Source: Candidatus Dormiibacterota bacterium (GTDB lineage Bacteria; Chloroflexota; Dormibacteria; Aeolococcales; Aeolococcaceae). From it: DNA of 8,392 nucleotides. The stretch spans positions 5,556 to 13,947 of the forward strand of contig PLAX01000098.1 of assembly GCA_003135255.1 (NCBI GenBank), in the 5' to 3' direction. The notes under the pieces are model-generated. The model had not been told where the DNA came from, did not search any database, and saw only the letters and a program-made list of their open reading frames with translations. The position numbers and the translations under genes were made by a program. Of this stretch, positions 1 through 5,157 are shown piece by piece; position 1 is the first letter of the stretch, and every line of letters starts with the position of its first letter.

Positions 1-804
1 GATCACCCGCCGGTCCATCTCGTCGAGACCCAGCTCGTCGATGCCGAGGATGGCGAGAGCGGCCGCGGCCACATCCTCGTCGATGCTCCCGCCGGCGCGC
101 ACCTGGGCGTAGTCGCGGGCGCGCCGGAGCAGCCGGTTGGCGACCCGGGGGGTGCCGCGGGCGCGCCCGGCCAGCAGGATCGCCCCCGCCGGGGTGATCT
201 CGACCCCCAGCAGCCGCGCCGAGCGGACGATGATCGCGGTCAGCTCCTCGGGTCCGTAGTAGTCGAGCCGGAAGGTCACCCCGAAGCGGTCGCGCAGCGG
301 GCCGCCCAGGGCCCCGGCCCGCGTCGTCGCCCCGATCACGGTGAACGGCTTGAGGCTCAATCGGAGCGTCTGGGCGCCCGCCCCCTTGCCCGCCACGAAA
401 TCGAAGGCGAGATCCTCCATGGCCGGGTAGAGCGCCTCCTCCACGGCACGGTTGAGGCGGTGGATCTCGTCGATGAAGAAGACATCGCGGGCCTCGAGGG
501 CGGTGAGGATCGAGGCCAGCACCCCCTGGTGCTCCAGGGCCGGCCCGCTGGTGAGGCGGGCCTGAACGCCCATCTCGGTGGCGATGATCTGAGCCAGGGT
601 GGTCTTGCCGAGGCCCGGGGGACCGTAGAGGAGGACGTGATCGACCGGTTCGGAGCGGGCGCTGGCCGCCTCGATGAGGATGCGCACCTGCTCGCGGATG
701 GTCGGCTGGCCGACGAAGTCCTCGAGCCGGCGGGGACGGAGGACGGAGTCGGCCGCCCTCTCCTCGTCGAGCTCTCCGGGGCTGACCAGGCGGCTGTCGG
801 TCAT
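1..804 (-). CDS. ruvB: RuvB, Holliday-junction branch-migration ATPase (C-terminus cut by window edge)
   Basis: RuvB is the AAA+ hexameric motor that, with RuvA, drives branch migration of Holliday junctions during recombinational repair. The first 268 residues are visible. They show Walker A GPPGLGKTT (61-69), Walker B with DEIH (112-115), sensor 1 GATTRAG (158-164), the arginine-finger segment PLRDRFG (169-175) and a sensor-2 PRVANRLLRRARD segment. The winged-helix C-terminus begins near the window edge (GLDEMDRRV) and is missing only because the window ends. The ATG at 804 is chosen because the preceding in-frame codons offer no ATG or GTG back to the ruvA stop. No clear Shine-Dalgarno sequence precedes it. 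A second ATG at 809 in another frame reads only Met-Pro-stop and overlaps this start. It lies 55 nt after ruvA in the same operon. Confidence 0.97.
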   Translation of the reverse strand, partial: MTDSRLVSPGELDEERAADSVLRPRRLEDFVGQPTIREQVRILIEAASARSEPVDHVLLYGPPGLGKTTLAQIIATEMGVQARLTSGPALEHQGVLASILTALEARDVFFIDEIHRLNRAVEEALYPAMEDLAFDFVAGKGAGAQTLRLSLKPFTVIGATTRAGALGGPLRDRFGVTFRLDYYGPEELTAIIVRSARLLGVEITPAGAILLAGRARGTPRVANRLLRRARDYAQVRAGGSIDEDVAAAALAILGIDELGLDEMDRRVI

Positions 805-859
805 GGCATGGTGCGCCGGGGGTCGACAGGTCGGAGACGGAGCCGGAGGGCGCCGGCGG

Positions 860-1474
860 TCACGTCGCGACGCCCACGTCGAGGAGCCGCAGGGCCCGGC
901 CGACCAGGGCGGTGACGTCGCCGTCCGCCTCACCCGCCGCGGCGAGCGCGGCCCTCACCGCGGGGCGCGCCTCCGACTCGCGGTAGCCGAGGCCGACCAG
1001 CCCGGCCACGGCGGCCTCCACCGCCTGGGCCGCCGCCGTCGGGGGCGCCGGCTCCAGGCTGAGGGCGAGGTCGCCGAGGCGGTCGCTCAGCTCCAGCACG
1101 ACCCGCTCCGCCGTGCGGCGGCCGACGCCCGGCACGGTCGCGACCAGGGCGACGTCGCCGTCCCGGATGGCCCGCACCATGGTGGGCAGCTCGGCCCGGC
1201 CGAGGATGGAGAGCGCAGCCTTCGGACCGATCCGCTCGACCCCGATGAGGAGGCGGAAGAGGCGCAGCTCGTCGCGGCCCAGGAAGCCGTAGAGGCGGAT
1301 CGCGTCGTCGCTCACCGAGGTGTGGATGTGGAGGATCACCTCGCGGTCGCCCATCTCGTGGAGGGCGGCGAGGGTGCGGAGGTGGCAGTGGACCTGATAG
1401 CCGACACCGCCCGTCTCCAGGACGACGTGGTCGGCGTCCGCGACCACGACCTGGCCGCGCAGCCGGGCGATCAT
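860..1474 (-). CDS. ruvA: RuvA, Holliday-junction DNA-binding subunit
   Basis: RuvA binds four-way junctions as a tetramer or octamer and loads RuvB. The protein is 204 residues, a normal length. The N-terminal OB-fold runs from MIARLRGQV to about residue 62. It ends in the DDAIRLYGF segment, whose acidic residues (D56, D57) match the acidic pin that holds the junction centre open. Two helix-hairpin-helix motifs follow, IGPKAALSILG (82-92) and VPGVGRRTAERVVLEL (114-129). A flexible Pro/Ala-rich linker spans about 138-150. The RuvB-binding domain III (151-204) contains GLGYRESEAR. The ATG at 1474 overlaps the ruvC TGA in an ATGA arrangement, and no Shine-Dalgarno is visible, so translation is probably coupled to ruvC. 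A longer open frame reaches upstream to 1999, but that part is only a shadow of ruvC. Confidence 0.97.
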   Translation of the reverse strand: MIARLRGQVVVADADHVVLETGGVGYQVHCHLRTLAALHEMGDREVILHIHTSVSDDAIRLYGFLGRDELRLFRLLIGVERIGPKAALSILGRAELPTMVRAIRDGDVALVATVPGVGRRTAERVVLELSDRLGDLALSLEPAPPTAAAQAVEAAVAGLVGLGYRESEARPAVRAALAAAGEADGDVTALVGRALRLLDVGVAT

Positions 1475-2091
1475 CGGCGCCCGGCCGGGGTGGTGGCCGC
1501 CCTGCCCCGCGGGGCGGGTCGGGAAGCCGGAGCGCCGCCGGCCCGCTCCCGGGCGGCGGCGATGGCGAGCTCCAGCGCCGGGCTCACCCGGGACACCGGC
1601 GCCGGCGCGACCTGGGGCTGGAGCCCGGCTCGGTGGTGGTGGCAGATGGCCGCGGCGCAGGCGTCGGCGGTGTCGTCGGGCCCGGGGATCTGCTCGACGC
1701 CGAGCATTGCCCCGCACATCCGGAGCACCTGGCGCTTGGTCGCCCCACCGTAGCCGGCGACCGATTCCTTGATCTCGTTCGGCGTGTACTCCGCGATCGG
1801 GATCCCGGCCGCGGCCAGGGTGCAGAGGATCACGCCCCGTGCCTGGCTGACCCGCATGGCGGTCTGCCGGTTGGTCGAGAAGAAGAGCCGCTCCACCGCC
1901 GCCACATCGGGATGGAGAGTCCCGGCTGATTGGGCCAGGAGCCGGGAGAGCTCCAGGAGACGGGGACCGTCGGCATCCTCGGCGCCGGTCTCGATGCACT
2001 CGGCGTGGAGCAGCCGCAGGGAGCCGGGGTGCCCCTCCACCAGGGCGACGCCGGTGCGCCCGAGACCGGGATCTACGCCCAGAACCCGCAC
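1471..2091 (-). CDS. ruvC: RuvC, crossover-junction endodeoxyribonuclease
   Basis: RuvC is the dimeric resolvase that cuts Holliday junctions symmetrically, using a metal-dependent RNase H-like fold. The acidic catalytic set is intact: D7 in GVDPGLGRTG, E67 in AAVERLFF, and D140 and D143 in PDDTADACAAAICH. The loop segment FFSTNRQTAMRVSQARG and the EYTPNEIKESVAGYGGATK segment are typical of the family. The start is GTG at 2091, 12 nt after the yebC stop, with only a weak GAG-type Shine-Dalgarno. The protein has 206 residues. E. coli RuvC has about 173, and the excess is a Pro/Ala/Arg-rich tail from about residue 157, probably disordered. It is the second gene of the yebC-ruvCAB operon. Confidence 0.96.
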   Translation of the reverse strand: MRVLGVDPGLGRTGVALVEGHPGSLRLLHAECIETGAEDADGPRLLELSRLLAQSAGTLHPDVAAVERLFFSTNRQTAMRVSQARGVILCTLAAAGIPIAEYTPNEIKESVAGYGGATKRQVLRMCGAMLGVEQIPGPDDTADACAAAICHHHRAGLQPQVAPAPVSRVSPALELAIAAARERAGGAPASRPAPRGRAATTPAGRR

Positions 2092-2103
2092 GTCAGCTCG
2101 CGG

Positions 2104-2865
2104 CTACGATGTGACCGACTCGAGAACTTCGTCGGGGATCTCCGCGTTGGCGTAGACCTGCTGAACGTCGTCCAGCTCTTCGAGGCTGTCGAGCAGGCGC
2201 AGGACCTGCCGGGCCTGGGGGGCGTCGAGGGTGATCGACGTACCCGGGTTCATGGTCACCTCGGCCGCCTCCACCGTGTACCCCGCCTCCTCCACCTGCC
2301 GCCTCGCCCCCTCGAAGAGGTGGGGCGCGAGCGACACCTGGACCGACGAGCCGTCGACCGCGATGTCCCCGTCGGCGCCCACGTCGAGCAGGTCGAGCAG
2401 CTCGAGCACGATCTCCTCGGGGTCGCGCTCGCCGGCCTCGATCCGGATGATCCCCTGGTTGGAGAACATCCAGGCGACGCTGTTGGCCTCCCCCAGCGAG
2501 CCGCCCGAGCGGGTGAAGAGGTTGCGGATGGCGGCCACGGTGCGGTTCCGGTTGTCGGTGAGGACGTCCAGCATCACGGCCACGCCGTGGGGCCCGTAGC
2601 CCTCGTAGCGGACCTCCTCCAGCTTGACCCCGTCCTTGCCGCCGGCGCCCCGCTGGATCGCCCGCTCGATGTTGTCCGCGGGCATGTTGACCTCGCGCGC
2701 CTTCTGGATGGCGAGGCGAAGCCGGAAGTTTCCGACCGGGTCGTCCCCGCCCTCGCGCGTCGCCACGGAGAGCTCCGCGGCCACCTTGGTGAAGGCCTGG
2801 CCCCGCTTGGCGTCGACGATCGCCTTCTTGTGCTTGATCCCAGCCCACTTGCTGTGACCGGACAT
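2104..2865 (-). CDS. yebC: YebC/PmpR/TACO1 family protein
   Basis: This family is conserved in nearly all bacteria. It has been described as a transcriptional regulator (PmpR) and, for the mitochondrial TACO1 branch and some bacterial members, as a factor that helps translation. Which role applies here is not shown. The 253-residue product starts with the family signature MSGHSKWAGIKHKK. It contains NMPADNIERAIQRG (about 60-73) and the YEGYGPHGVAVM segment, then an alpha/beta C-terminal region; its length is normal. The ATG at 2865 is chosen over an in-frame GTG at 2916 because GGAGG (2870-2874) sits 4 nt upstream and because family homology begins exactly there. yebC next to ruvCAB is a widely conserved order. 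Here it is the promoter-proximal gene of the operon, so it should share the SOS control. Confidence 0.96.
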   Translation of the reverse strand: MSGHSKWAGIKHKKAIVDAKRGQAFTKVAAELSVATREGGDDPVGNFRLRLAIQKAREVNMPADNIERAIQRGAGGKDGVKLEEVRYEGYGPHGVAVMLDVLTDNRNRTVAAIRNLFTRSGGSLGEANSVAWMFSNQGIIRIEAGERDPEEIVLELLDLLDVGADGDIAVDGSSVQVSLAPHLFEGARRQVEEAGYTVEAAEVTMNPGTSITLDAPQARQVLRLLDSLEELDDVQQVYANAEIPDEVLESVTS

Positions 2866-2869
2866 GCTG

Positions 2870-2874
2870 CCTCC
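2870..2874 (-). promoter_or_regulatory. Shine-Dalgarno of yebC
   Basis: GGAGG on the minus strand, 4 nt before the ATG at 2865. It is the only strong ribosome-binding site in the repair operon, and it decides the yebC start over the upstream in-frame GTG at 2916. That GTG would lie upstream of the predicted transcription start. Confidence 0.85.
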
Positions 2875-2879
2875 GGGGA

Positions 2880-2893
2880 CGAACGGACGTTCA
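2880..2893 (-). promoter_or_regulatory. LexA-type SOS operator upstream of yebC-ruvCAB
   Basis: On the plus strand the site reads CGAACGGACGTTCA. The core 2881-2892 is GAAC-GGAC-GTTC, an exact GAAC-N4-GTTC dyad. This is the known LexA recognition pattern of Firmicutes and Actinomycetota (CGAACRNRYGTTYC), and 13 of 14 positions match. It lies immediately downstream of the -10 box of the yebC promoter and covers the expected transcription start, an ideal place for repression. LexA control of ruvCAB is established in mycobacteria. That LexA binds here is inference; lexA itself is outside the window. Confidence 0.72.
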
Positions 2894-2894
2894 T

Positions 2895-2924
2895 ATTCTA
2901 GACCGTCCCCCACCACTCAGTCTA
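2895..2924 (-). promoter_or_regulatory. Promoter of the yebC-ruvCAB operon
   Basis: On the minus strand, a -35 TAGACT (2919-2924; 4 of 6 to TTGACA) and a -10 TAGAAT (2895-2900; 5 of 6 to TATAAT) are separated by 18 nt. The predicted start near 2888 gives a leader of about 23 nt carrying the GGAGG site. The SOS dyad overlaps the start point. Confidence 0.65.
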
Positions 2925-2998
2925 CGAGGCCGCACACGCGACGGGGAGGGCGGGCGATTCGATGCGATCGCGCCAGATTCTCGTCACGCGCCTCATGG

Positions 2999-3026
2999 TT
3001 GACAGACCGGTTCCAAGGGGTACTCT
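2999..3026 (+). promoter_or_regulatory. Strong sigma70-type promoter for an unassigned transcript
   Basis: A perfect TTGACA -35 (2999-3004), a 16-nt spacer and a TACTCT -10 (3021-3026; TAnnnT form) lie in a locally less GC-rich stretch. A 5-bp dyad, GTTCC (3010-3014) and GGAAC (3028-3032), surrounds the -10 and could be an operator. No protein gene of normal size follows on this strand before the terminator at 3324, so the promoter most likely drives a non-coding RNA. Confidence 0.55.
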
Positions 3027-3068
3027 AGGAACAGAAGCCAACGCGATCCAGACGGAGGTAAGGCTTCG

Positions 3069-3116
3069 ATGCGTGGCGTATACGAGCTCCTGAGGCACAC
3101 TCGAGCCGAGAGGTAA
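3069..3116 (+). CDS. Possible 15-residue leader peptide
   Basis: ATG at 3069 reads MRGVYELLRHTRAER and stops at TAA. GGAGG at 3054-3058 lies 10 nt upstream, slightly too far for an ideal Shine-Dalgarno, but real enough to consider. It lies at the 5' end of the predicted structured transcript. Its last codons fall in the second copy of GAGGTAAGGC, which can pair with ACCTC at 3138-3142. If it is translated, ribosome position could alter folding of the downstream RNA, as in attenuators. I do not recognise the peptide. A chance ORF of this size is quite possible. Confidence 0.22.
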   Translation: MRGVYELLRHTRAER

Positions 3117-3323
3117 GGCCCGGCGCGGGCCCTCGTCACCTCACCCGGCGTGCGCCGCCGTGAGACCGCCCGGGGGTGGTCCGGCAGGCAGTTGGATTGC
3201 TTGAGCGTTGCGGGCCAGCAGGTGTCGAGGCGGGACGCCCCGGGCACGTCACCTGGCACCGGATGGTGCCGCACAAGGCCCGGCTTGTCCGCCGGGCCGC
3301 CGAATATCGGCAAATGAATTTGA

Positions 3324-3352
3324 GGGGCCGGCACCGCCGGCCCCTTCTTCTT
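3324..3352 (+). terminator. Rho-independent terminator (probably bidirectional)
   Basis: GGGGCCGGC (3324-3332), loop ACC, then GCCGGCCCC (3336-3344) form a perfect 9-bp stem followed by TTCTTCTT. This ends the plus-strand transcript that starts near 3033. Read on the minus strand, the same stem is followed by TCAAATTCATTTG, so it may also stop read-through from mpg, which converges from the right. Confidence 0.85.
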
Positions 3353-3355
3353 GCG

Positions 3356-3379
3356 CCCCACGCCGCAAACGGCGTGGGG
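3356..3379. repeat. Perfect 10-bp inverted repeat, second hairpin after the terminator
   Basis: CCCCACGCCG and CGGCGTGGGG flank the tetraloop CAAA. It begins 12 nt after the preceding terminator stem and is followed on the plus strand by the pyrimidine-rich TCCCTCCCCTTCTC. It is probably a back-up terminator between the plus-strand RNA and the convergent mpg gene. There is no T-run on the minus strand. Confidence 0.6.
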
Positions 3380-3464
3380 GTCCCTCCCCTTCTCACAGAG
3401 GCTCGCCGCCCCTCGCGGGCGCGGCTCAGCCGCGCTCGGCTCACCCCGCCAATGGGCATGCTTG
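3380..3464. other. Intergenic remainder between terminators and mpg
   Basis: No gene is seen here. One 7-bp hairpin, GCGCGGC-TCA-GCCGCGC (3419-3435), lies about 30 nt downstream of the mpg stop. It may help end mpg transcription, although no T-tract follows on the minus strand. Confidence 0.4.
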
Positions 3465-4091
3465 CTATGGGGCCGGACGGCTCACCGCCGGGTGCCCCGC
3501 CCAGGCGAAGCGGAGCGGTCGGTCGGCGGCGCGGGTGATCCCCACCCGGGGGGCGACGGCGAGCGGCACCACGGTCTCCCTCTCCAGGATGCGGAGGCGC
3601 GAGCCGGGATCGCAGAGGTCGAGGCCGTTGTCCGCCAGGGTCAGGCCGAGGCCCGCGCCGAGGTTGCCGGGGCCGCTCAGGAGGGTCGAACGGGCCGGCT
3701 GCCGGCCGCCGCGGACGCGCCGGGCGCGGACCACCTCCTCCCCCACCTCGACCGCGGCGGCACGGAGCAGGACGGCACCCGCGACGCCCTCCGGCTCGCA
3801 GACGACGTTGGCGCAGAAGTGCATCCCGTAGGAGAGGTAGACGTAAAGGTGGCCGGGAGGGCCGAACATGATGGCCGCCCGGGGGGTGGGCCCCCGGTGG
3901 GCGTGGGAGGCCGGGTCCTCCACTCCCAGGTAGGCCTCAACCTCGACGACCACGGCGCGGACCTCCCGAGGCGTACCCGGGTCACAGAGCAGCCTCGACC
4001 CCACAAGGGCGGTGGCGACCTCGTGGGTGGGCCCGGCGAAGAATCCCCGACCGAGCGCCGGATCGTTCGCCGAGTTCGCGGGTGCGGCCAT
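3465..4091 (-). CDS. mpg: DNA-3-methyladenine glycosylase, AAG/Mpg family
   Basis: This monofunctional base-excision glycosylase removes alkylated and deaminated purines such as 3-methyladenine and hypoxanthine. The 208-residue product carries VEVEAYLG, where E52 aligns with the general base E125 of human AAG and Y54 with the intercalating-pocket Y127. It also has H63 in ASHAHRG (human H136), the YVYLSYGMHFCANVV block with Y85 and N95 (human Y159 and N169), LLRAAA, and SGPGNLGAGLGL. Length and motifs are complete. The start at 4091 is preferred, but in-frame ATGs exist at 4106 and 4115. Both of those lie inside a 15-bp hairpin, and none of the three has a strong Shine-Dalgarno. The gene follows the response regulator by 44 nt on the same strand and may be read from its promoter. 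Confidence 0.92.
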   Translation of the reverse strand: MAAPANSANDPALGRGFFAGPTHEVATALVGSRLLCDPGTPREVRAVVVEVEAYLGVEDPASHAHRGPTPRAAIMFGPPGHLYVYLSYGMHFCANVVCEPEGVAGAVLLRAAAVEVGEEVVRARRVRGGRQPARSTLLSGPGNLGAGLGLTLADNGLDLCDPGSRLRILERETVVPLAVAPRVGITRAADRPLRFAWAGHPAVSRPAP

Positions 4092-4098
4092 GACCCAG

Positions 4099-4135
4099 GA
4101 GCGCATCGGCCCCATGGTAGGTGGGGCCGATGCGC

Positions 4136-4137
<2 letters not shown>
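4099..4137 (-). repeat. 15-bp perfect inverted repeat between the response regulator and mpg
   Basis: GAGCGCATCGGCCCC (4099-4113) and its exact complement (4123-4137) flank a 9-nt loop. On the minus strand the stem begins inside the TGA stop of the regulator gene and ends 7 nt before the preferred mpg ATG. No U-tract follows, so it is either a U-less terminator, an mRNA-stability element or a brake on mpg translation. It buries the alternative mpg ATGs at 4106 (stem) and 4115 (loop edge). Confidence 0.75.
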
Positions 4138-4852
<715 letters not shown>

Positions 4853-4975
4853 GAGACGGGCTCCGCAGCCGGCGGGTACGACGTGGTGAGAGCGGTCGCG
4901 CAACTCATCGGCAAAACCATTATGCAGCGGTCGTCGGCCGCGGGGTCGAGCGGCACCGTGCAGCACGTCGCAACC

Positions 4976-5060
4976 TTATCGGGACATTAACGCCGGGGTT
5001 CGTTTGCGGTCAGAGATTATCGGAAGATTAAGCGAGGATTGTCGGATCACTAACGCGTGG
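4976..5060 (+). promoter_or_regulatory. Pho-box-like array of 11-bp direct repeats
   Basis: Two blocks carry 7-nt cores followed by 4-nt spacers. Block A has TTATCGG (4976) and TTAACGC (4987). Block B has TTATCGG (5017), TTAAGCG (5028), TTGTCGG (5039) and CTAACGC (5050), all exactly 11 nt apart. The 18-nt stretches at 4976, 5017 and 5039 align with each other nearly throughout. An 11-bp direct-repeat spacing is the known binding geometry of PhoB, PhoP and other OmpR-family regulators. The response regulator gene next door is the obvious ligand, making this an autoregulatory and pst-activating site. Binding itself is inferred. Confidence 0.6.
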
Positions 5061-5067
5061 CTACGGT
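5039..5067 (+). promoter_or_regulatory. Promoter of the kinase-pst operon
   Basis: A -35 TTGTCG (5039-5044; 4 of 6) and a -10 TACGGT (5062-5067; TAnnnT) are 17 nt apart. The -35 coincides with one Pho-box-like unit, the arrangement found at PhoB-activated promoters. The start point would be near 5074, which makes the GTG at 5068 too early to be the kinase start and leaves a leader of about 85 nt before the ATG at 5158. Confidence 0.5.
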
Positions 5068-5157
5068 GTGCCGCTGCCCGCACCGGCACGTCGGAGATGG
5101 ATAACATCTCATCACTTGGCTACCGATCGCGTCCGTCCCCGCACCGGGCTGACTCCG

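Larger units (their letters stand above)
3033..3352 (+). ncRNA. Candidate structured non-coding RNA, about 320 nt, family not recognised
   Basis: A consensus promoter upstream and a rho-independent terminator at the end delimit this unit. No conserved protein frame fills it. Several hairpins can be read directly. They are 3117-3131 (GGCCC/GGGCC), 3140-3164 (CTCAC/GTGAG outer stem, CGGC/GCCG inner), 3165-3180 (ACCGCC/GGTGGT, one G-U), 3255-3270 (GGCACC-GGAT-GGTGCC), 3277-3298 (GGCCCGGC/GCCGGGCC, 8 bp), 3299-3311 (GCCG/CGGC) and the terminator stem. The 10-mer GAGGTAAGGC occurs twice, at 3055 and 3110. I compared it by eye with RNase P RNA (no GAGGAAAGUC), tmRNA (no tRNA-like 3' end), SRP RNA, 6S RNA and common riboswitch cores and found no match. 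It could also be a regulatory leader whose gene was lost. Boundaries are predicted from the -10 and the terminator. Confidence 0.5.
4853..5157. promoter_or_regulatory. Divergent regulatory region between response regulator and kinase
   Basis: These 305 bases hold no gene. The central part is distinctly more AT-rich than its surroundings. For the minus-strand regulator gene, CATAAT (4919-4924; 5 of 6 to TATAAT) is a plausible -10, but no good -35 stands 17 nt upstream of it, as is common for activator-dependent promoters. Pho-box-like repeats lie at 4976-5060 and the kinase promoter at 5039-5067. A GAGATG/CATCTC hairpin (5094-5110, 6 bp, 5-nt loop) lies in the kinase leader. Confidence 0.6.

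Noticed and set aside
805..859. Met-Pro-stop mini-ORF (809-801) before ruvB as a coupling device
   Set aside because: Two codons overlapping the ruvB ATG most likely arise by chance; there is no ribosome-binding site for it.
674..1753. Long plus-strand open frame opposite ruvB, ruvA and ruvC
   Set aside because: It is antisense to three genes with intact motifs, its translation is Arg/Ala/Gly-rich low complexity, and high G+C makes such shadows common.
3251..3311. T-box-like sequence (ATGGTGCCGC, compared with TGGTACCGCG)
   Set aside because: No specifier stem I features, no downstream aminoacyl-tRNA synthetase or amino-acid gene on this strand, and the sequence is explained by the GGCACC/GGTGCC hairpin.
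3033..3352. RNase P RNA, tmRNA or a tRNA gene
   Set aside because: The universal P4 strand GAGGAAAGUC, a tRNA-like CCA end with a T-loop, and a cloverleaf are all missing.
2993..3361. Minus-strand 122-codon open frame opposite the putative RNA
   Set aside because: Its start lies in the terminator stem, it has no Shine-Dalgarno, and its Pro/Arg-rich translation matches no family I know.
3176..3831. Plus-strand open frames crossing the terminator hairpins into mpg
   Set aside because: They run through two strong hairpins and antisense to mpg, with no recognisable domain or ribosome-binding site.
5068..5157. Longer kinase start at GTG 5068
   Set aside because: No Shine-Dalgarno; it directly follows a predicted -10 box and would precede the transcription start. 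The added 30 residues show no membrane helix or domain.
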